Of a DNA stretch of 64,000 nucleotides, positions 53,228-64,000 are shown piece by piece (the first letter of the stretch is position 1; every line of letters starts with the position of its first letter). The translations under genes and the position numbers were made by a program. The notes under the pieces are model-generated. The model ran no database searches, was not told the origin of the DNA, and saw only the letters and a program-made list of their open reading frames with translations. Location: contig CATNEN010000038.1 in assembly GCA_950097015.1 (NCBI GenBank), forward strand, positions 8,628,001-8,692,000. The letters are read 5' to 3'. This DNA is from Macrostomum hystrix. Lineage: Eukaryota; Platyhelminthes; Macrostomidae.

Positions 53228-56084
53228 ATGCCGAGAAAATGCAGCGTTATTTTCTGTTGTTCAAACTACAATAGTAACCGTGATCGGAATGTTACAGTAT
53301 TTTCGTTTCCTAAACATGCAACTGAACGAGAGGCTTGGCGACTGTCTCTGCCTAATCAACTGACGGTAAGACTTTCTTCAAATGTGCTTTGCTAATCAGA
53401 TTTAGCCTGGCCACATGAATTCATTAACAATTTTGTTGTTGTTTAGACCGTGACAGACTACATGGGCGTGTGTGCTAAGCACTGGCCTCAAGATGCCCCA
53501 ATGATAAAAAAGGGAAGAAATGAAAGGCCGCTACATCCACCATCAGTTTTCGACGGAGTCCCGCAGTCTTGCCTCGTTCAAACACAAGGTTTGTGAAGTT
53601 CTACTGCTTTAATTCAAATATTCGAGCGTATTTGTACTGCATCAAATAGGGTCGAAACGAACCACTAAGATGCGCGCTTGGATATTGCAGTGCGTGCCAG
53701 TCGACAGGCTGAGGGAAGAGGCGTGCTGTTGTCCGAACGATGCCTTTTCCAAGATGAACTAGTAGAATTTCGAGAGCGTGACACGCTGCCATCGTGGACT
53801 GAATTCCGAGCATCCATTCACTGTTCAGACGTCATCAAAGCACATCAGCTTATTGTTACCATTGTTCAAGAGGAGGTGTTTATCTTCTCGTTAAGCGCCA
53901 ATGCCGAAATGGTTCTGCGAGTTTTCGTTTCACCAAACTATTCCGTACGATGCTTTCGGTTACATTCACCAGTTGCGGTTCGAGATCTGCTTGGATTTCA
54001 ACCAACATTAAAGTATTGGTCGCAACTTGAAGCTATCATAAATCGTTGTAAAAACTCTACAGTGGACGTCGAAAGTGAGGTGAGGGCATTATCTAAGAAC
54101 GTTTCTATTGCCTTTAACCACGGTGGAGTTGTACCGGACACATCGGTTACATTTATCCTGAAGCTACTCGAGTTCGCCACAACGCACCCAAACAATCGAC
54201 GATACGACATTGCCACTATGCGCCAATCTGCTTTGCTTTACCTGATTAGCAGTTCTGCATACGCACATGCACAGACGCTCCTTCCTTTGCCCCACCAACG
54301 CACATTACGCACTCAGTTGGCTGGTCTAGGAGAGATTGGCACTGAAAATGATGCAAACGAGATCGTAAAGGTCACATTTGCTAAACTGAAACCACAGCAG
54401 AAGTATTGTGTGTTGATTTTCGATGAAATGTATGTCCAGCCATCAATTCGCTATCGGTGCCAACATCTGCTCGGCCAAGCGTCAGACAATCATAACAAAA
54501 CTGCTCGAACAGTGCTCGCAATAATGTTGAAGCCATTGTTCGGCGGTAAGCCATTTGTTCTAAGGCTGCTACCGATTTTTCTTCTTTCTGCCGACTATTT
54601 GTACCACCAGCTTCGAAAATGCATTCAACTCGTCAATCAACATGGAGGCCTCGTTGTGGCGCTTGTGTGTGACAACCATCCCACAAACAGAAAGTGCTTC
54701 TCGATGTTTTCTGCTCAACAGACGAAACCTTGGATCGGCAAATCTGAATCACAGGATTCTACTTTCTTTTTGCTCCATGATGTTGTGCACCTTGTAAAGT
54801 CAATTCGGAACAATTGGCAGTCTGAGTCTGATGGAATGCTAACCATTCGTTTGCCTGAGTCTACAACGGTCGTCACGGCTAAGTGGTTAGACATTGTAGA
54901 GCTGTATAAATCTGAAGCGTATCACATTGTTAAGCGTACAGGCATTACATACGAAGCGTGTTTCCCAACAAATGTCCAAAAGACTAAAGTCAATTTAGCT
55001 CTTCAAGTTTTCTGCGACAACGTTGCTGCCGCCCTAAAATGCGACGGGAAGAATGGAACAGCTGCATTCATTGAGGTTATTTCAAAATTCTGGAAAATTG
55101 TGAACTGCAAGAACCCGCATCTTCATGTTAGACTTAATGACCCAGACAGACGGGCTGTCTATTCAGTTCAAGATCCAAACATCAAGTTCCTGCGCGCGCT
55201 TTGCGAATCGATTGAGGAGATGCGCAGTGGAAAGGGAAGAACAAGACACCAATCTCTGACGTCAGAGACAAAGAGGTCATTAGCTTACACTATACATGCA
55301 ATCATAGAACTATGCGAACGACTGCTCTGCGAATCTGGTGCAACGTACATTCTCATAGCGGAATTGCAAAGTGATCCTCTGGAAGCAGAATTTGGTGTTT
55401 ATCGCCAAATGAGCGGAGGCAATTACTTTATTTCAGTAGAGCAAGTTCTTCTCAGCGCGCGACTCCGACGAATGAAGCTCTACACAGTGTTAGAGCTGGA
55501 TGGATTCGTGCACAACAAAGGACTTTGCTGCGACACGCCCCTTTCAGACGAAGAACTTTTGACGCTCGATGACTGCTATGTCAAAGCAGAGAGCCTATCA
55601 ATGGCCGAAAAGGCATCTGTTTATTATATTGCAGGTCAGGCATGCATTTGTGTTACTTAAACTTGGATGGAAATAACGATTGCTGAGGTGAAAACTGAGG
55701 CATAATAATAACATTTCAGGCTACATAACGTTTAAGGAGAAAATTGCCGGTGAAGATCCTGCCGATAATTTAAACACCTCACTCTGTGAATTCACTGAAA
55801 TGATTTCCCGGGGAAAGTTGAAGCACCCGCCAAAGTGGCTCTTCAATTTTGCTTGCCTCTGTTTCGGATGCTTCATTTCGCTGCGATCACCGTCATGTGC
55901 TTTGCGAGTGCGGAAATTGTTTGCTGCCGTTGGCGAGTTTTACTTCCCTAAAGCAGATGTTCTGGGATGCTGCGTGCGCCTCACCAACTGTTTCTTCAAG
56001 GGTTATGTTCAACGAGGAACAAAGAGCGCTCCTTCGCCTGATAAAGCGCACGATAGAAAAATACTGAAGCTGAGTGGACAGTGA
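53228..56084 (+). CDS. P-element-like transposase with THAP domain, four exons, intact
   Basis: Exons 53228-53365, 53447-53588, 53691-55634 and 55720-56084; donors GTAAGA, GTTTGT and GTCAGG, phases 0, 1, 1. The product is 862 residues, like THAP9 (903) and longer than Drosophila P transposase (751). The N-terminal THAP zinc finger (C2CH) reads MPRKCSVIFCCSN, then AWRLSLP, VCAKHW and PPSVFDGVP. The catalytic core contains VLIFDEMYVQ, ALVCDNHPTNRKCF, LLHDVVHLVKSIRNNW and SDPLEAEFGVYRQMSGG, in line with the P-family RNase-H-like fold and its insertion domain. The tail YYIAGYITFKEKIAGEDPAD also matches this family. It would bind and mobilise its own element. Terminal inverted repeats were not located, so it may be either a live transposon or a domesticated gene. 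Confidence 0.9.
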
Positions 56085-56389
56085 GCGAACCTGGAGCAAA
56101 CACTTTACTATTAATCATAGTCAGCTCTTGTCCCGTTATGTGACTGTTATTTTCCTCTCTGTTTGCAGTTCAGATGAAGAAAGAATCGTAAATTTTTCTC
56201 GAGTTTCCTTATACATGTGCTGCATGTACAGCTTTCCCATTGATTGAAATTACCGTGTTTCATTTGAAAGACAATTCGTTCTTATTGATTTTCTGCGAAC
56301 TTTCTAGCTGGCGAGATTTTGCCATAGACAAAAAAAGCCGAGTTTTGAATTGAACGGGCTCTGCTGCTTTTGAAAGGGTGCCTGTTTGT

Positions 56390-57790
56390 ATTGATTTTCA
56401 GTAAGCGCTGTCCGAGCCTGGCCGCGCCTGAACGGGCCCTGCAGGGTGAGCAGCAGGACGTCCTGGGTGGGCTGGCGGCAGTAGCTCTCGGCCCGAATAA
56501 CCTGGCCCGCTAGTCGAGGTCGCCGCTGGCGAAGGGTGGTGGACGGGCGTTGCAGCTGGGCTCTCTCGTACAGAGCCTCGGTCCCGACGCTCTCGTCAGA
56601 TTGAAAGGCCGCACGTAGCAGCCACGAGTGCGCCGAGTCCAGCTGCCGCTTCGTCGTAGCCGTCAGCGTCCACGACTCGGCGTTGTACAGCAGGACGGTC
56701 TGGACTACCGCCTGCCACAGCCGAGCCCTCTGGCGGTCAGGCAACGCTGTGGACTGGAGGACGGCCTGGATCGAACGGTAGGCCGCCCAGAGAACGGCAG
56801 GTCCTCTGCACCGCCGGATGTCCTCTTCCACGTTGGGCACCAGACCGCCGAGATAGTGAACCGCTGGCATGTCAGGTCCGCTGGAATGTCGGCCGGCAAG
56901 GTCAGCACCTCGGTCTTATGCGTGTTGATCACTAGGCCGACGCTTGATGCCACCTCAGCCAACCTGTCAATCTGGCGCTGGGCACATTCGACAGTCGAGG
57001 ACAGGAGGGCGAGGTTGTCGGCGTAGCCAAGCACGCTGAGGCGCTTCTCATCGTGGTGGCGACCGATGCGTCTGCGCAGCAGGAAGCCGTCTTCAGCCGA
57101 GGGGAGCGCAGTCCGAAGCACCCAGTCCAGGAGAAGCACGAAGAGGAACGGGGCCAGCGTGTCGCCCTGCAGCACTCCTGACGAGGTGGCAAACAGGTCG
57201 GACAGGCCGTCCGCCGTAACAACAGCAGCGCGCGTGTCGCGATATAGCGACATGACAGCTGCGACTAGCTGCTCCGGGACCCGGTAGGCACGAAGGACGA
57301 GGGGGAGCGCGGCTCTCGACACCGAGTCAAACGCCTTGCGGAAATCGACAAACACGACGATCAGCGTTGACTGGCGGATGCGCGCCTCCTCGATGACACG
57401 GCGGAGTAGATCTGGGTCACTGTACCGCGCTGCGGCCGAAACCCGTTCGGCTCGTAACGGAGGTACGAGTCCTTCTCTCCGTGATCTTCTTTCCGCGTTG
57501 TGCGCCTCGATTGGAACCTCGTCGGGACAGAGCGCCTTGCCGCCAGATGTTCTCCGAGCGAACCGCACAGCATCCTCCACGGTGACTGGGCTGGTGCGAA
57601 AATCCTCCTCAGCTGGCAGGGCAGTGCGAAACTGGCTGGCAGCGGGGGCGAGGGCACGTTCACAATGCCGGCGAAGAAGTCGCGCAATTCATTCCTGCGC
57701 TCCTCCGGAGTGTCGCCGGTCAGATTTAGCGCCACACGCCTCTTGCGCCCCGTCAGGGTCCGAACGGATATAAATGGTAATATGGTAATA
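56390..57790 (-). pseudogene. Decayed LINE reverse-transcriptase fragment
   Basis: On the - strand three frames together give one RT: NGFRPQRGT, then FVDFRKAFDSVSRAALPLVL, SSGVLQGDTLAPFLF and LGYADNLALLSS, then LYNAESWTLTATTKRQLD and RPRLAGQVIRAES. Frame changes fall near 57420 and 56880. The catalytic YADD is YADN. There is no endonuclease, so it is 5'-truncated and dead. It belongs to a different LINE clade from the 6547 element. Confidence 0.85.
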
Positions 57791-58057
57791 TAGAATATGT
57801 GGCTCATAGTGTCGGAATTAAATTTCCGCTAGCTTTTCAGAACTGGAATTTGATCAAAGTTGAGGGTGAAAAGGTGTAATTGCCATAGAGAAAATCGCAA
57901 TGACTCAGTTGCTTAGTAAAAGACCTAATTTGTTTCTTAACGTACAAAACTATCTGCTAATCAAACTGAGCATTGATTAAACTGATTTGTGTCTATTGTG
58001 TATATTGCCTGATCACATACCAATTAAGAGCACATTTTGAAATCAAATCCATAAATA

Positions 58058-59516
58058 ATGAGCAATTCCGATGGGAGACATCCGACTCAAACTTTCACTG
58101 CTGCGGCGGATAAGGCTACGGTGAGCTTGTTGCTTTTATTAAGCACAAACAGCACTAAGTATCACTTAGTATTGCTTACAATCCTGTTGCTGCTAAATCA
58201 CGCTTCGAACTCCTACAATTCACTGAAAAGGCCAGAAACGGTCGGAAAGGGACCGTAGCGGCGGGCAACGTGAAGGTAGCACAAGACGCTGATGACCTTG
58301 ACGCACTTGACTGCAGTCCTCTGAATGGCGCCCATCCGCTAAGTCAGGAGATCGCGTCGGTGTGCCAGGGGCACTGGGACAGCTGGGGCGCCTCCACTGC
58401 CGACATGGAGCTGCTGGAGTCCGACGGGCCGCTGCGGGTTTATCGAAGACGAGTGGACAACGAAGGTGAGCTGTGAATTTCCTCTCGCACTGATAAATAT
58501 TCCGGTCTAGAATTGCATGGCAAGCAAGGAGTCAGCTTTGCCGTCATTCGAACAGACAAACGCACCATTGATTGATGAAAATCTCGCGAGTGATACCGAT
58601 AACTCTCAGTGGCGTCAGCGTCAGCGATCGTCAGCGATCTTTTGAAGACAAATAGGAGGCGATGTTTATTTGATGCACAGTATCTTAACTGAGAAACCGG
58701 ATTGAGAAATGGATCTGGATCCAGGTGGTTAAGCCAGTGCCGAATAGTTAGCTTAAGCGATTTTCGTGTCTATGAGTCCAACACTGAGCCGCGAAGCATG
58801 GCCGCATCATTCAGATCGTCATCGTTGTGATCTCCGCGTCATTTTCCTGCCAACTTTTTCAGTTATAGTACGCTGGGCCTAAGCATAATTAACTCTAAAT
58901 GAGGTTTAGATGTTGCGATGGAAAGTACGCTCCTAATTTCGTAAATAATTGGTCTACAATATCAGGAACTCATACAGGGGCTGCACTAGACCCCATCCTG
59001 GCGATGCACACTGTCACCGGAGTGTCAGCTCGCGAGGTAGCCGAGATCTTCTGGAACCTGCAGTATCGCCTCGACTGGGAGCATACGCTGGACTCGGCCC
59101 CCACTGTGCTAGACACCCTGGCCTCGGACACCCTGCTGCTGCACCAGATCTACAAGCGGTTGTGGCCGACAGCTCAGCGCGACTCAGTGTTCTGGTCTCA
59201 CATCCGTCACGCGGAGCAGCGCACAATGGTCGTGAACTGCAGCACGGAGATCGGCGCGCCGCGTTTGGTCTCCGGTCGGCAGCGAATGCAGCTGAATGTC
59301 AGCCTGATCTGCGAGACGGAGATGCCGGAGGGCCGGCTGCCGACAGAGCGCAGCCAGTTGCGCTGCCGCCTGCAGTACTCGGCCACGGTGCACCCTGGCG
59401 GCTGGGTGCCCATGGCGGTGCTCCGTCAGGTCGCCAAGCGCGAGTATCCGAAGTTCTTGCGCAGGTTCACGGCCTACTGCATCGATCGAGTCAAGCACAT
59501 GCCTGTACAGCTGTGA
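58058..59516 (+). CDS. Partial CERT paralogue: START-domain-only protein, three exons
   Basis: Proposed exons 58058-58120 (ATG, MSNSDGRHPTQTF), 58231-58465 and 58978-59516; phases 0 and 1 close to 278 residues. Exon 2 has HPLSQEIASVCQGHWDSWGA, a diverged version of the end of CERT exon 4. Exon 3 is the START core and is almost identical to CERT exon 5 (six coding differences seen after the first codons, e.g. APRLV, GGWVPM, RFTAYC). PH domain, coiled coil and FFAT motif are absent, so ER/Golgi targeting would be lost while lipid binding may remain. Exon 1 and its weak acceptor (ACTGAAAAG) are inferred from phase alone; it could be a pseudogene. Confidence 0.65.
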
Positions 59517-60358
59517 TAGCTGTGTGTTGCCATGGCAATGCCTGGCTTGTTCTGCTGGTCATGAATTCTAAGAACTGCTCTCAATTTTGCTCTTTCAATT
59601 TCCGGATCAATTGCTTGATAGTAGTTTTGCTGTTTTATGTGCAGTTGAGACAACTCAACCACAGCCAAGCAAAGTGTGTGTGTTCGGCGTGCGTGATATC
59701 AGTTATTTTATTTTAACTATTAATTTTAGCAAAATTAATTTTTCGTCAATATTTTTTTGTTTTTAAATGCACTGACTGTCTGATTGTGTCTGATAAAATA
59801 CAACTTCTATTTTCAGCCTCTTGGTCATTTACTGCCGTGGTCGTTTGCTCTTTTAGAAGACACAGAATAATTTAACCGAAAACAATTCTTATTAGTAATG
59901 AATCAAAGTGTTAATTATTTTCTTTCTTTGCCTAATTGCCTAATTAGTAAAATTTATTAGATTATTATTTCACCGTCAGAGAAGCATTTTAACACAACTA
60001 TTTAATAAGCTAGCAGACGTTTTATTGGAATCAAAATGGAAGAATGAGTAATGAGGCCTAGCTGTTGATACTATGGAAAAAATCAACTAATATATAGTGG
60101 ACTCTTGTGACTATTGGGTAATGAGAGATTTTGATTAAATAAAATGATGATCAATGAGTAAGTGCTATTGGGATTTTTTTAAACTAGGCCCTTTATATGG
60201 TAATTCTAGTGGCTAAGATTAAGCTTAGTATTGGTTAATATGGATGTTTCTGTCAGGTCAGGGCGGCATGAGCTGTATCATGATAATCGCTCATGCCGCT
60301 ATTGTTGTTAGCCTTATCAAACGCCGAAGACATTCATTGCCGGCATCAGCTGGTCCGA
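59517..60358. other. Intergenic, AT-rich
   Basis: The first ~80 bases are 3' UTR shared with the CERT gene; then AT-rich sequence with no gene seen. TTTATT at 60021-60026 reads AATAAA on the - strand, 333 bases past the transglutaminase stop, and is its likely poly(A) signal. Confidence 0.5.
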
Positions 60359-63300
60359 TCAGGGCTCGATGATGGCCTCGGGAGCGCCGTTCTCGACGCT
60401 GGGGTCGGCGATGACCTCCACCGGCTGCTCGGAGTAGGCGCCCTTCAGCTCGTTGGAGTTGAATGACACGACGAACTTGCGTGGACCAGCCCTGGCCGGG
60501 TTCAGCGTCAGCGAATAGCTGGCCGTCTGGCCCGGAGCCAAATCGCTGCGGGGGTTCGGGGATTTACCTAGTATTTGTTGCCCGCTGCAGAATGCTCATT
60601 GTGCATCATTTGTGCTAAACATGCTCTGCAAATGCTGTAAAATCAAGGACCACTAGTAGCCACTTCTAATCTAGAATCCCTGTGTAAATTATCTCTACAT
60701 CGTGGCTGGTGAGGCCTCGCCGCGTATTCGAGCTCATGGATTTCTGGTGTTGAATGGGTTACAGTTCCCTACTTATGCCTGCCCCCACCAAGCTGTGTTC
60801 CTGTTGAGAGAGCATCACAGCTGAGACTGACAGTGCCAGTCACCCAGGCTCACCTCACGGGGAAGTCGGTCAGCTGGCCGCGGAGTCCGGGACCATCAAC
60901 GGAGAAGGCGCAGCCAGTCAGGGTAATTGGCAACGGATTCACGAAGGCGCAGCGCAGGTCGAACTCCTTGTTCTTCTCCACCGGGCCGCTGACCTGGTTT
61001 GGTGTGTATTTTAGTACGTGAATCGCTTTGTCTAATAATAATAATAGTTAATATTAATAATAATAATAATAGTACTTTTCACCGCTTTCATTAGGCCAGA
61101 TGTACAGCCGACAGCACAGCCGCAGTTATCGCGTGGCGTATCTGAAGACTGCGTACGGCTGAGCAGTCCATGGACTGGGGGGACGCCACACCCACCCTCA
61201 ATTACCTTAACTAATGCATGGTACCGATTTAACAGCTGGGTGAACTGATGCAATGCAGAGTTAAGGATATTGCTAAAGGACACAAATTATTCCAGTGGAG
61301 TCCAGTGGGTCGAACCCACGACCTTTAAGTCGTGAGTCAGATGCTCTGACTACTAGACCATGACCCACAAAGATATTTCGTATCTTCAGTAGCGATTGCT
61401 AGCTAAATCTCTCACCTCGCTTAAGCATCCAGCAACATACAGCTAGGCCCAAAGATTAAGCCGAATATCCAAAGCACAGATTGCGTGAGCGACACAACTT
61501 TCACCTTAACATGCGAGGTCTGCGAACTGATTATTGATAACTCGACAAATAAAAAATTGAAAAAACTCCCAGGTGACACCCTCAGGACACCCCGGGACCC
61601 CGTAACGACATCTGTTGATTCACTGGTAAATCCTTTTAGGCAACTCACCTCGATCTGCACACCCGGCCGCGTCACGTGAATAATCGATTGGGCCACCTGC
61701 TTGTGCCCGTCTGGATCCATCATCACCACGACGATCTCGAAGCCGAACTCCTCGGTGCCGCAGGTCTGGGTGTATTCATCGGCGGGCAGTGAGAGCTTCA
61801 CAGTCTTGGCTGCAGGGCGGGGAGCAGAAATTATTTTATTATTTAGCCAGAAATGATAGACTTGTCAGAAAGAAACTAGTTCTACGAATCTCGTGAATCA
61901 GATGTTTTCTCACCAGATCCAGCTCGCATTTCAAGCGCATCCTTCTGTTGCCTGACGGTGCTCATGATGTGGCCATTGTACTTCTTGATTGCCACAGTCG
62001 CTGTGTAATCGAAGCGCATGTTTTCGCGCGTGCAGTTGCTCATTTCCAGGCCGATATCCAGGGCAGCGCCAAACACGCATGTGCTGGGAGCCTTGACACT
62101 CAGCCGGATGTCGTGATCCTTTGCGGCGTCGTTTGTGCGATCGCAGGCGGAGACATTCAGCTGGCTCTCGGCGCACTTGAAGGCTGCTTCCTCCTCAGGC
62201 GAGCCCTCGGTGTACTTGTACTGGTGCGTCACGTCCTGCCTCTCGTCTGAGCCAACAGCCTTGGTGCTGATGAACTGGCCGACTTTTCGCGGGTCCGAGA
62301 AGATCTCTTTGCGGCTGCCGTCGGCGCCAATGGCCCAGTGCTTGATGCAAGCGTTCACCTCGGCGAAGACAAACTTGCCGTCGAACAGTAGATTCACCAG
62401 ACCGCGCTTGATAGCGTTCAGCGAGCAGGGCCCGGTCTGATAGACGTCCTCACTTGTCTCCTGTGGCGTGGCGTCGATGGCCTGCCAGCCGTCGAACTCG
62501 CCGCTGTTGTCCAGGTCGGGCCGGCGCATCCACAGATCGTTCCACACGTGGAAGTTCCTGGATTTGTAAGCAAATGCAGACGAAAATGTATATGATGAAG
62601 TAAATCACAAGTCAAACGGGAGGGGCAAGCATACGACAGGTCGAATTAAACTGACCAGATAGAATCCGAGTTTCTATCCGTGATTGGCATGTAGGAGCCG
62701 TCGAAGTAGTTGTCAATTGTTAGGTTGGCGTCGGTGTCGTGCGCGGAGTCAAAGTTGGTCACGCTGCGGCAGGGAATGCCCAGAGAGCGAGCCACTGAAA
62801 TTTTAGGCGATATAGCTATGCATCTTGTTGCTTGCATTTGCTAGGGTTACAAGTTTGATTGAACAGACTCACGCGAAGTCATGCAGCCGGAGAAGACCCA
62901 GCACTGGCCGAACTGCACCGGAGTCTGGGTCCGGAAGTACTCCTCAATGATGCGCAGGCTGCCCTTCCACTCTGTGGGTGCAACGCCGCCTTTGTAATTG
63001 CCAGACCAATTGCCAACGAGCAGCCCGTCGTCATCAGCATTGTTGACCATGGCGGAAAGGGTGCGCGCCACCAGCACCGGGTTGCCCCAGTTCTCCCACT
63101 TCAGGCTGGACTTGGCCAGGAGGAGAAGGGCACACGGCAGCACCGGGTTCTCGAACTACGAGGAACGAGAGGGAATGAATTCCTCACTTGCGTTGGCACG
63201 GTGTCTCAGAGATCCAGAGACATTATGGCACTCCTGGCCTTAATGACCCTGGTCTTAATGACCCTGGTCTTAATGACCCTGGTCTTAATGACCCTGTTCT

Positions 63301-64000
63301 TAATGACCCTGGTCTTAATGACCCTGGTCTTAATGACCCTGGTCTTAATGACCCTGGTCTTAATGATCCTGGTCTTAATGACCCTGGTCTTAATGACCCT
63401 GGTCTTAATGACCCTGGTCTTAATGACCCCGGTCTTAACTTCGAGTAACAGATAAACTAGCTGTGTGTCAAAGTGACAAAAAGAGAGTCAGACGCTACAG
63501 AGTACTGATAGAAGTGTTGGAATATTTTCGTAAAACCTGCAAGCTCGCTATCTGTCAGAGCACTCACTGCAAGCTACAAATTCGCTAGGCTAAAAAACAA
63601 TTACCTTTCTTGCCCAGCTTATCAGGCTTACTCACCTGAGCATAGTACCACGGTCGACTGCCAATGTTCCGAGACGAGCCAAAGTAGACCCGGCCTTGGT
63701 CCTGCAGCACGTACTCCTGGCGCTCGTCCTCATTGGCCATGTAGACGAGGTCGTCTGAAAGGGTTCGAGTGGCTAGACGCTTGACTTTAACAGTGGAAAG
63801 AGCACGCGACGGTTTTTCAAATACCAGAACACGATCTGAAGTTTTTCGCTCTATCCGCTGAAAAGACTTCCAGAATCACAAAACATCGGCATCGTCGAGA
63901 TATTCAACGATTCGCTTCTGGGTGTCTGGTGGCGAAAACCGCCCATAATTTTTCCGCTCACCTAGTTTGACAATGTAACCATGACGGCTATTATTGCTGT
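60359..64000 (-). CDS. Transglutaminase, 5' end beyond the window
   Basis: Exons in coding order: probable >64000-63962, then 63754-63636, 63155-62873, 62794-62656, 62557-61914, 61809-61649, 60993-60854 and 60545-60359; all phases agree. Landmarks: MANEDERQEYVLQDQGRVYF; the active-site Cys in VQFGQCWVFSGC; RSLGIPCRSVTNFDSAHDT; the catalytic His in NFHVWNDLWMRRPDL; the catalytic Asp in GWQAIDATPQETS; FVFAEVNAC; ISTKAVGSDERQDVTHQYKY (calcium-site region). Two C-terminal beta-barrels follow, with NPLPITLTGCAFSVDGPGL and RKFVVSFNSNELKG. The complete Cys-His-Asp triad indicates an active calcium-dependent protein cross-linking enzyme (glutamine-lysine isopeptide bonds). The first exon at the edge (YIVKL then donor GTGAGC) fits by phase only. 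Missing: N-terminal beta-sandwich. Confidence 0.94.
61033..61369 (-). repeat. SINE family B, - strand copy, in transglutaminase intron
   Basis: On the - strand: tRNA-like head GGGTCATGGTCTAGTAGTCA, GAGCATCTGACTCACGACTT and GGTCGTGGGTTCGACCC. Body: CTTAACTCTGCATTGCATCA, CCAGCTGTTAAATCGGTACC, GTGTGGCGTCCCCCCAGTCC. It ends in a (TTA)n tail. The head resembles tRNA-Lys-type sequence but is not a clean tRNA. Confidence 0.88.
63236..63440. repeat. 15-bp minisatellite in transglutaminase intron
   Basis: Unit GACCCTGGTCTTAAT, about 13.5 copies, in the intron 63156-63635. Confidence 0.96.
63835..63950 (+). repeat. Dispersed repeat D copy in transglutaminase intron
   Basis: CGCTCTATCCGCTGAAAAGA, CAAAACATCGGCATCGTCGA and GATATTCAACGATTCGCTTC match the copies at 31870 and 49510. 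Confidence 0.75.

Noticed and set aside
61310-61372. tRNA-Lys-like gene on the - strand
   Set aside because: Same reason: it is the head of SINE family B with a full SINE body behind it.
63188-63455. Leu/Met-rich or LNDPG repeat frames
   Set aside because: 15-bp intronic minisatellite in the transglutaminase gene.

Overview
The window is animal (bilaterian) nuclear DNA. Protein genes are split by GT-AG introns whose phases close exactly. AATAAA signals follow several genes. Recognisable families include SLC22, eIF3k, MFSD2, HPS3, CERT, transglutaminase and a peptide GPCR, alongside tRNA-derived SINEs, a LINE, a P-element-like transposase and a very heavy load of minisatellites. Codon use favours CTG, GAG and AAG. 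A spiralian such as a free-living flatworm, mollusc or annelid is my best guess, but the sequence does not prove a species. No rRNA, intact tRNA gene, CRISPR array or prokaryotic operon is present.

Layout: 1-6294 is a tandem array of three intronless SLC22 organic-ion transporters on the + strand, the first cut by the window edge. 6547-12599 is a full-length two-ORF LINE on the - strand, bounded by a 12-bp target-site duplication. 12861-18150 holds minisatellites, a SINE and a small N-myristoylated adaptor-like protein (15057-15536). 18780-23042 is a rhodopsin-family neuropeptide GPCR in three exons, followed by a 1.2-kb array of 23-bp repeats. 26330-28559 is eIF3k (three exons). 29902-34786 is an MFSD2-type lysolipid transporter (seven exons). 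35088-44724 is the BLOC-2 subunit HPS3 on the - strand (13 exons), convergent with MFSD2; most of its introns are almost entirely tandem repeats. Across a 1.9-kb AT-rich gap, the ceramide transfer protein CERT (46634-50473, five exons) runs the other way. 53228-56084 is an intact four-exon THAP/P-element-like transposase gene, followed by a decayed LINE fragment on the - strand. 58058-59516 is a partial second copy of CERT that keeps only the START domain. 60359 to the right edge is a transglutaminase on the - strand, open at its 5' end.

The host genes are unrelated housekeeping and membrane genes (translation, lipid transport, lysosome-related organelle biogenesis, protein cross-linking), so there is no operon logic. 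The main stories are structural. Two paralogue pairs (SLC22 and CERT) each carry a nearly identical tract inside otherwise diverged copies, which looks like gene conversion. Introns have been colonised by, or consist of, minisatellites. Several mobile elements have readable ends: a LINE with a 12-bp TSD and a 503-bp inverted-repeat element with a 9-bp TSD nested in a SINE.
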